Assembly: GCA_964642165.1 (NCBI GenBank)
Contig: CAZXOC010000249.1
Span: 1 to 11,115, forward strand
Length of the DNA: 11,115 bases
Direction of reading: 5' to 3'
From: CAYRVX01 sp964642165
Lineage (GTDB): Bacteria; Planctomycetota; Phycisphaerae; SM23-33
This document shows, in pieces, positions 6,121 through 11,115 of this stretch. The stretch's first letter is position 1; each line of letters opens with the position of its first letter. The position numbers and the translations under genes were made by a program. The notes beneath the pieces were generated by a model. The model searched no databases, was not told the origin of the DNA, and was given only the letters and a program-made list of their open reading frames with translations.

Positions 6121-9100
6121 TCAGTTGGCCGCCCAGCACTGGAGCCGGCCATCCGTCGTGGCCAGGAGGACCCGGCCGCCGGCGACGATCATGCCGTCGA
6201 ACACCGGCGGGGAGTCCAGGGGGTAGTCGGCCGTCTTCCGCCCGCTGCGCTTGTCCAGCACCCACAGCCGCGCGCCCCGCTGCCCGGCCAGGGCGGCCGC
6301 CTGCTCCGACATCTTCCGGGCGAAGATCGCCTCGTTCGACCGCCCCCACATCTCCTTCTCGTCGACGACGTCCGGAGGCCCGGCGACGAGCAGCTCCCCG
6401 TCCGTGACCACCATCGCCCGCACCACCACCGGCGGGTGCGACATCTTCCAGTTGTAGTCCACCGTGGTGAGGTCCCGCTCCGGGTGCTTGGCCCGCTCGC
6501 GCCAGTCCGTCATGTCGTTCTTGATGCGCCCGCGCCGGCGATGGAACATCGCCCGGTACGGCGAGCCGTGCTTCGCGCCGTACAGCCGGTACTCCAGCAC
6601 GGAGGAGTTGCAGAGGTACTCCGGGTCGCGGCTGTAGCCGTACACCTGCTCGGCGTCGACGGCCATGATCCGCCCGCTGGCCGTCAGTCGCCCCGGCACG
6701 TGCCAGTACTCCCACACCTCGCCGGCGCCGCGGCCGTAGATCCAGTACGACCGGTGGTACCACGAGCCGTCCAGGAAGCTGGTCGGCGAGAACAGGTGCA
6801 CCCCCTCGCCGCGCTGGGTGAAGGGGCTGACCATCCAGCTCCGCTCCGCCAGCGGCTGGCCTTCCGGGGAGAACACCGGGCTCGTGACGCGCTTGCCGTC
6901 CAGGGAGAACGGCTGCGTCTTCATGTACACCACCTTCCCGTCGCTGGAGAGGATGTCCTTCGTGGCGACGGGCATCTTCCGCGCGAGCATCAGGTCCTGG
7001 AGCGTCTTGTTCGTCCCGGGGACCTTGCGGTCCATCTTCGTCTCGGACAGCAGCGTGCCGGTCTCGGCGTCCAGGCGCACCATCGACATCCCGCCGTCGA
7101 GGAACATCGACCGCCCGGCCACGGCGTAGACGCAGCCGTCGACGATCAGCACGCTGCCGTGGAGCGGCCAGACCGACTCGACCTGCCCGTACGAGACGAG
7201 CTTGCGGTCCGCGGGCGCCGCACGGCAGCGCCAGACAAGCTGCCCGTCGGAGGCCCTCAGGGCGTAGACGCACCCGTCGGCGCAGCCGAACACGGCCATG
7301 CCGCGATGGATCGCCGGCGGCGAATCGACCCGCCCGCCCGCGACGTAGTGCCACCGCTCCCGCCCCGTGCCGGCGTCCAGGGCGTAGACGGTGTGGCGGT
7401 CCACGGAGGCGAGGTAGACCGTGCCCCCCGCGGCCACGGGCTGGGTGAGCCGCCCGCCGATCTGGGCCTGCCACCGTCGCTTCAGCGACCCCGGCACGCG
7501 GCACGCCACGTGCCCGCTGCGGCGGTTGTCGTGACGGAAGACGGGCCACGAGCCGCCGTCCTCGGCCCTCCCGGCGGCCGGCTTCGCGGCGACCTTCCCG
7601 TAGGCCGGCCCGCGCTCGAGCCTCGCCCCGCCCGGCTCCCACCGCGTCTCGCCGGCGGCGACGGCGTTGAAGCCGGTCAGCTTCGTCTGCATGTAGCACG
7701 CGCAGGCGTGTTGCGGCAGGTAGAGCAGGCCGTTGGCGGGCATCACGCCGTAGATGCACCCGCCCCGCGTCCAGTGATGGATCTGCCAGGACTCGGCGTC
7801 GATGTTGACGAACGACGTGCCCGTCCGCGGCGCCAGCAGGAACCGCTCGGTGGCCTTGCCGGGATAGCACCGCTGGTGCATGAAGTAGGTCCCCGGCGGG
7901 CAGGAGATGCTCGCCGACGGCTTGCCCGTCCGGATATCCCAGGACACGTAGCTCTTCTTGCCGTTGTTGAAGGCCCACACGCGGTCCTTCATGACGAAGA
8001 AGTCCTCGATGCAGTAGTGGCCGCTCCGCGGCTTGCCCTTCACCGCCCAGAGCGGCCTGCCGGTGGCGGCGTCGAAGACGTGGATCGTCCCCTGCGGCGA
8101 GAAGACGACCCGCCCGTCGCGCATCGCCAGCCGCGGGGCGTACTCCGTGCCGATCGTCCTGCACTTCACGGCCGGCGAGGCCCAGAGCTCCTCGCCGCTG
8201 CGCCGGTCCAGGCAGACCACCCGCCCGTCGTAGAAGCACACGTGGCGGCCGTCGACCGCGAGCGTCATGGGCCAGGCGGACCGCTCCTTGCGCCACAGGA
8301 CCTTGCCCGTGTCGGCCTCGATCGCCACCAGGCGCTTCTGGTCGGGCGTCGGCGCCCAGCCGCGCCGGGCGCGGGCGCCCTCGCTCCAGCAGTGCGAGTT
8401 CTCCTGCCGGTAGTCGCACGTCCTGGGCTTCAGGTCGACCAGGGCGAACAGCACGCCGTCGGACACCACCAGGTCGGCAAGGGACTCCGCCTCGTACGTC
8501 CGCCTCACCTTGCCGGTCGCCGCGTCCAGGGCCAGCAGCGCCTTGCCCACGCCGGGGGCCACGTACACCGTCTCCCCGCAGGCCACCAGCCGCCGGCAGA
8601 TCGCCGCCGGGCCCGACTTCAGCGGGAAGAGGTGGTTGAACCAGCCGGGCAGCGGCCTCGTCCACAGGACGGTTCCATTGAAGGCGTCCTTCGCCGTCAG
8701 CGTCCACTTCGACGGGAGCTGGATCGACGCCGTCGGCCCCTCGTCGGCCACGTAGAACACGCGCCCGCCGGCCGAGACCAGCGCCTGCATGCTCGCGGTG
8801 TGGTCGTGGTTGCGCCCCCACCGGGGCGAGCCGACCCACTGGAGCCTCTTCGGCGGGGCGACCGCCCTGTCGCGCGACACGCACGTGCCGCCCGCGTCGT
8901 GCAGGTAGTGCGTCCACTCGTCGATCGCCTCCGGGCGAGGCTTCACCGTCCGGGACCACGCGCCGCCCTTCTTCACCTGCGCGACGCCCCCCGGCACGAG
9001 CACGCGCATCACCTCGTCCATCGGCACGTCGCCCAGGTCCTCCGCCACCACGAGGTTGACGAGATTGTCGATGTACGGCAGCCGCTTGCCCGCGAGCCGA

Positions 9101-9402
9101 TCGATCGAAACGGCGCCGCAGCGCCCCAGCTTGTGGAGCAGCTCGCGGGCCTGGACGACCTTCGCCGCGTCGCCGTCCAGGCCCTGGACCAGGTAGCGGT
9201 CGTTGGCCCGCAGCGCCGCCGTCAACTCGCCCGCCTGCCCTGAGCTCGTCGAAGGGCCGCAGCCGACGTGAACGACCAGCCCGCCCTTCACGCCGGCGGC
9301 GTCGAGAATGTCCGCCGCCTGGTCGGCCCGCGCCGCCGCCGCCGCCAGGGCCGGAAGCAAGGCCCCCACCACCCAACGTCTCGTCTCTCGCCCGTTGCTC
9401 AT
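6121..9402 (-). CDS. Exported PQQ-like beta-propeller protein with methyltransferase-like N-terminus
   Basis: The protein (1093 aa) has a signal peptide, MSNGRETRRWVVGALLPALA onward, with likely cleavage after A26. Residues about 29-145 resemble a class I SAM-methyltransferase core: VVHVGCG (43-49), LTAALR, a GLD acidic motif near 74-76, and VLVPGG (134-139). A linker with DEWTHYLHDAGG (161-172) leads into many PQQ-type propeller repeats, recognised by motifs such as LDAATGK (292-298), IEADTGKVLW (361-370), VFDAATGRPLW (442-452), YALDAGTGRERW (673-684) and LDKRSG (1049-1054). A cysteine-bearing segment, PQHACACYMQTKLTGF (563-578), lies mid-protein. The architecture is typical of planctomycete proteins of unknown function; PQQ-like repeats alone do not prove cofactor binding or enzyme activity. 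ATG 9402 is preferred over 9456 because the signal peptide starts there and AAAGG lies 8 bases upstream. A short repeat is inserted in the glycine motif (9237-9257). A promoter lies at 9526-9554. Confidence 0.85.
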   Translation of the reverse strand: MSNGRETRRWVVGALLPALAAAAARADQAADILDAAGVKGGLVVHVGCGPSTSSGQAGELTAALRANDRYLVQGLDGDAAKVVQARELLHKLGRCGAVSIDRLAGKRLPYIDNLVNLVVAEDLGDVPMDEVMRVLVPGGVAQVKKGGAWSRTVKPRPEAIDEWTHYLHDAGGTCVSRDRAVAPPKRLQWVGSPRWGRNHDHTASMQALVSAGGRVFYVADEGPTASIQLPSKWTLTAKDAFNGTVLWTRPLPGWFNHLFPLKSGPAAICRRLVACGETVYVAPGVGKALLALDAATGKVRRTYEAESLADLVVSDGVLFALVDLKPRTCDYRQENSHCWSEGARARRGWAPTPDQKRLVAIEADTGKVLWRKERSAWPMTLAVDGRHVCFYDGRVVCLDRRSGEELWASPAVKCRTIGTEYAPRLAMRDGRVVFSPQGTIHVFDAATGRPLWAVKGKPRSGHYCIEDFFVMKDRVWAFNNGKKSYVSWDIRTGKPSASISCPPGTYFMHQRCYPGKATERFLLAPRTGTSFVNIDAESWQIHHWTRGGCIYGVMPANGLLYLPQHACACYMQTKLTGFNAVAAGETRWEPGGARLERGPAYGKVAAKPAAGRAEDGGSWPVFRHDNRRSGHVACRVPGSLKRRWQAQIGGRLTQPVAAGGTVYLASVDRHTVYALDAGTGRERWHYVAGGRVDSPPAIHRGMAVFGCADGCVYALRASDGQLVWRCRAAPADRKLVSYGQVESVWPLHGSVLIVDGCVYAVAGRSMFLDGGMSMVRLDAETGTLLSETKMDRKVPGTNKTLQDLMLARKMPVATKDILSSDGKVVYMKTQPFSLDGKRVTSPVFSPEGQPLAERSWMVSPFTQRGEGVHLFSPTSFLDGSWYHRSYWIYGRGAGEVWEYWHVPGRLTASGRIMAVDAEQVYGYSRDPEYLCNSSVLEYRLYGAKHGSPYRAMFHRRRGRIKNDMTDWRERAKHPERDLTTVDYNWKMSHPPVVVRAMVVTDGELLVAGPPDVVDEKEMWGRSNEAIFARKMSEQAAALAGQRGARLWVLDKRSGRKTADYPLDSPPVFDGMIVAGGRVLLATTDGRLQCWAAN
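9237..9257 (-). repeat. Short interspersed repeat encoding PSTSSGQ, inserted in frame
   Basis: On the minus strand the unit reads GCCCTTCGACGAGC followed by TCAGGGC, with GCCCT/AGGGC ends able to pair. The same core (CTTCGAC.AGCTCAGG) is familiar as a dispersed intergenic and in-gene repeat of many bacterial genomes, where it is translated as PSTSSGQ, FDELRAG or similar. Here it encodes PSTSSGQ (residues 50-56) right after HVGCG, where the relatives I recall read directly into a short glycine loop and LTAALR. It is the only copy I found in the window. That it is an insertion rests on recalled family patterns, not on an alignment. Confidence 0.65.
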
Positions 9403-9424
9403 CACGTCACCTTTCCGGATGCGC

Positions 9425-9438
9425 CGCAGCCGGCTGCG
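9425..9438. repeat. 14-bp perfect palindrome in the propeller gene leader
   Basis: CGCAGCCGGCTGCG is a perfect palindrome 22 bases upstream of the propeller gene's ATG, in its predicted 5' leader. It could bind a dimeric regulator, but in such GC-rich DNA palindromes also arise by chance. Confidence 0.4.
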
Positions 9439-9509
9439 ACGGCCCACGCCGCCCAAGCCGACCGGCGATTCCCACTTCGTCCCTCTCCCGGACAGACAGC
9501 CGAGCGCCT

Positions 9510-9521
9510 GACCGGCCGGTC
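9510..9521. promoter_or_regulatory. 12-bp palindrome at the predicted propeller-gene start site
   Basis: GACCGGCCGGTC is a perfect palindrome beginning 4 bases downstream of the predicted -10 box of the propeller gene. It overlaps the expected transcription start, a classic place for a repressor operator. No known regulator motif is recognised. Confidence 0.35.
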
Positions 9522-9525
9522 CGCT

Positions 9526-9554
9526 ATCCTATCCTGCCGTCTGGCCCCTGCCAA
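9526..9554 (-). promoter_or_regulatory. Sigma70-type promoter for the PQQ-like propeller gene
   Basis: On the minus strand TTGGCA (9554-9549) is followed after exactly 17 bases by TAGGAT (9531-9526). The -35 matches the consensus at five of six bases and the -10 at four. Transcription would start near 9519, giving a leader of roughly 115 bases before the ATG at 9402. Confidence 0.5.
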
Positions 9555-9617
9555 CGGCCTTCCGCGCGTCCGCCCCTGTGGCGGGCCATCCGCGATGCGC
9601 TAAGCTAAACTCGCCTC

Positions 9618-9646
9618 TTGACATATATCCCAATGGGCCGTACAAT
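9618..9646 (+). promoter_or_regulatory. Near-consensus sigma70 promoter for the RCC1-like PEP-CTERM gene
   Basis: TTGACA (9618-9623, perfect -35) is followed by exactly 17 bases and TACAAT (9641-9646, five of six). The A+T-richer spacer start TATAT stands out in this GC-rich window. Transcription would begin near 9653, leaving a leader of about 145 bases. It is the best promoter in the window and lies back to back with the propeller gene's promoter, 63 bases away. Confidence 0.75.
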
Positions 9647-9662
9647 GCGTTCGGTCGTGGGC

Positions 9663-9691
9663 GCGGGGTCGTCCGTGGACGGATGCCCCGC
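9663..9691 (+). promoter_or_regulatory. Hairpin near the 5' end of the RCC1-like gene leader
   Basis: GCGGGG (9663-9668) pairs with CCCCGC (9686-9691), enclosing an inner stem CGTCC/GGACG (9670-9681). It would form about 10 bases into the predicted transcript and may stabilise the mRNA. An AGGAGG at 9705-9710 follows but has no start codon at usable distance. Confidence 0.4.
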
Positions 9692-9777
9692 AAGGTCGAC
9701 CGACAGGAGGAACTCCGCCGCCGCTGCTCGTCTTCGGCGCGGCTCGCGTGCCGGCCCGGAGCCCGTGCGGCAGAGTT

Positions 9778-9790
9778 CCCTTCGAAAGGG
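9778..9790 (+). promoter_or_regulatory. Hairpin covering the ribosome binding site of the RCC1-like gene
   Basis: CCCTT (9778-9782), loop CGA, AAGGG (9786-9790) forms a 5-bp stem. The AAGGG half is the only Shine-Dalgarno-like sequence at workable distance (9 bases) from ATG 9800, so the fold would hide it. This suggests translational control but the stem is short. Confidence 0.4.
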
Positions 9791-9799
9791 CCCATGAGC

Positions 9800-10777
9800 A
9801 TGAAACCCCTGCGCAGAAGTCTCTGGTCGGTGACGATCGCTGCCGTCAGTGTCGCCGCCTGGTGCGACCGGTCGGCCGTCGCGTCCTATATCGTCGCCTG
9901 GGGCCGGAACGACACCAACCAGTGCAGCGTGCCCGCCGGCGGCGATTTCGTCGACGTGGCCGGGCTGTGGGACCGCGGCATGGCCCTGAAGTCCGACGGC
10001 ACCCTCGTCAACTGGGGCCGCCAGCTCGTCAGCCCGTCGCACGTGCCCCAGCCGAGCGGGACCTTCTCCGACATCGACGCGCTCAACGACCACATCGTGG
10101 CCATCAAGCCCGACGGCTCGCTCGTCGACTGGGGGTACAACTACTTCGGGACGTGCAACAACACGCCGGCGGGCACGAACTACGCGAGCATTTCCGCCGG
10201 CGGATGGCACTCCCTGGCCCTGCGGTCGGACGGGTCGATCGCCGCCTGGGGCCGCAACGACGCCTACCAATGCAACGTCCCCATGCACCTGCCGCCGAAT
10301 GGCTTCGCCGCCGTCGCCGCCGGCGGGGAGTTCTCCGTCGCCCTCCTCTTGGGCGGATCGGTGGCCGCCTGGGGCAGGGATGCAAACTCGCAGGTCAGCA
10401 ACGCGCCTGTGGGGAACAACTTCGCCGCCGTCGCTGCCGGGTGGGACCACGCCCTGGCCCTCAAGAAAGACGGCTCGCTCGTCTCCTGGGGACGCGACGA
10501 CTACGGCCAGGTCACCAGCACGCCCACCGGCAGCAACTTCGTCGCCATCGCCTGCGGGTACGACCACAGCGTCGCCCTTCGCTCCGACGGCACCCTCGCC
10601 GCCTGGGGCTTCAACGCCTTCAACCAGTGCAACAACGTGCCCACCGGCAACCAGTTCACCGCCATGGAGGCCACGGCCTACGGCGGGCTGGCCCTCACCC
10701 CCGTCCCCGAGCCCGCCACCGTCGCCCTCCTCGGCCTCTGCGGGCTGCTCCTGCGCAGAAGGCGATCGCCCCGCTGA
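9800..10777 (+). CDS. RCC1-like repeat protein with PEP-CTERM anchor
   Basis: The protein (325 aa) begins with a signal peptide (residues 1-29, cleavage near AVAS). Seven repeats of about 39 residues follow, each carrying an A/N/S/D-W-G core at W34, W72, W111, W150, W191, W230 and W269, with SDG/KDG-S/T-L-V turns and AAG..H.LAL strands. This is the RCC1 pattern, and seven blades is the full RCC1 propeller number. The C-terminus is a PEP-CTERM tail: VPEPATVALLGL (302-313), a short hydrophobic stretch and RRRR, which is processed by exosortase in the envelope. The mature protein should be surface-linked or secreted; ligand unknown. ATG 9800 is chosen over ATG 9794 because the AAGGG site is 9 bases from it but only 3 from the other. 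The frame is open further upstream (ATG 9683), but that adds an Arg-rich stretch before the signal peptide and is unlikely. Confidence 0.85.
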   Translation: MKPLRRSLWSVTIAAVSVAAWCDRSAVASYIVAWGRNDTNQCSVPAGGDFVDVAGLWDRGMALKSDGTLVNWGRQLVSPSHVPQPSGTFSDIDALNDHIVAIKPDGSLVDWGYNYFGTCNNTPAGTNYASISAGGWHSLALRSDGSIAAWGRNDAYQCNVPMHLPPNGFAAVAAGGEFSVALLLGGSVAAWGRDANSQVSNAPVGNNFAAVAAGWDHALALKKDGSLVSWGRDDYGQVTSTPTGSNFVAIACGYDHSVALRSDGTLAAWGFNAFNQCNNVPTGNQFTAMEATAYGGLALTPVPEPATVALLGLCGLLLRRRRSPR

Positions 10778-10829
10778 CCCGCTCCATCGGGCCCCCTCCG
10801 TTCCAGCAGCCTCGGCATGGTGACGGAGA

Positions 10830-10877
10830 CACCTCAAACTCCCCCCATTTCTGTCTACACAATGGGGAGCACCTCAA
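10830..10877. repeat. Hairpin flanked by an 8-base direct repeat
   Basis: CACCTCAA occurs at 10830-10837 and 10870-10877, exactly 40 bases apart. Between the copies, CCCCATT (10843-10849) pairs with AATGGGG (10861-10867) around an 11-base loop, and CT/AG extends the stem past two bulged C. It lies about 60 bases after the RCC1-like gene. No T-run follows on either strand. It may be the gene's 3' end structure or a small repeat element. Confidence 0.4.
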
Positions 10878-11115
10878 GGGCCCTTCCGGAACAGCTCGTG
10901 GCCGTTGAGGGACGGGCTCCCGTCTGGCGCCGCGGCCGGGGAGGACTTCGCCGACGCGACGCCAAGCCGCCCAGACCGGCGGGAGGCGACCGACCAGAGG
11001 CGCAGGGCGCTGGAGGGCCTCGGGGGCATTGGGGCAACCGACGACCGCACGTGTCGGCCCCGCTCGGCGATCCCCCTGCCGCCCCGACGAGCGCGCCCTA
11101 GCGCGACACTTTTCG
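10878..11115. other. Right flank without a supportable gene
   Basis: No convincing start, ribosome site or family motif is seen. A plus-strand frame (from GGGCCCTTC at 10878) and a minus-strand frame (ending at a TGA at 10874-10876) both stay open to the window edge, and both are mostly G or C at third positions by my count, but they share that codon position, so only one could be real. The peptides (for example GEDFADATPSRPDRREATDQ) match nothing I recognise. It may be the 3' end of a gene outside the window or non-coding DNA. Confidence 0.3.

Noticed and set aside
6436..9243. 935-residue plus-strand open frame opposite the propeller gene
   Set aside because: It is rich in Arg, Pro, His, Ala and Val without domains; the minus strand carries the recognisable propeller motifs.
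9683..9799. Upstream ATG 9683 as start of the RCC1-like protein
   Set aside because: It has no ribosome site and would place an Arg-rich stretch ahead of a normal signal peptide.
9529..9801. 90-residue minus-strand open frame over the divergent promoters
   Set aside because: No ribosome site or recognisable motif, and it lies across two good promoters.
10817..11101. 94-residue plus-strand open frame at the right end
   Set aside because: Its third positions are much less GC-biased than real genes here and the product is Arg/Gly/Pro-rich without motifs.

Overview
The window is very GC-rich, and its gene content points to a planctomycete, probably of the Phycisphaerae or a relative. The clues are a PEP-CTERM protein, a DUF6807 ('PmoA family') lipoprotein, and a large exported PQQ-type propeller protein with a methyltransferase-like N-terminus. 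This placement is an inference from gene families; the window has no rRNA, tRNA or other marker gene. All six genes I call are complete. I see no tRNA, rRNA, CRISPR array or intact insertion sequence.

Layout. Positions 1-77 hold the 3' flank of the first gene, with a hairpin. Positions 78-3208 carry two minus-strand genes read right to left: a DUF6807 lipoprotein (1964-3208) followed by a sodium:solute symporter (78-1862). Positions 3209-3422 are a divergent control region rich in inverted repeats, including two terminator-like signals facing the minus strand. Positions 3423-6105 carry a plus-strand cassette: dhaK and dhaL (dihydroxyacetone-type kinase subunits), a double-palindrome hairpin, then an lsrF-like thiolase/aldolase. 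It meets head-on, with a 15-base gap, a minus-strand PQQ-like propeller gene (6121-9402). Positions 9403-9799 are a second divergent control region with a good sigma70-type promoter on each strand. Positions 9800-10777 encode a seven-repeat RCC1-like, PEP-CTERM-anchored protein. Positions 10778-11115 have no gene I can support.

How the genes may work together (inference): the left half reads as a small catabolic locus. The symporter would bring in a substrate, DhaK/DhaL would phosphorylate a ketose or diketone, and the LsrF-like enzyme would cleave the phosphorylated product to DHAP plus a two-carbon unit or an aldehyde. No DhaM, LsrK or LsrG is present, so this is neither a standard PTS-type dihydroxyacetone operon nor a standard AI-2 (lsr) operon. 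The DhaK pocket motif also departs from the E. coli form while the catalytic histidines are kept. The DUF6807 protein shares the symporter's strand but has no known reaction. The right half encodes two exported beta-propeller proteins, one of which carries a short interspersed repeat inserted in frame inside its methyltransferase-like glycine motif.
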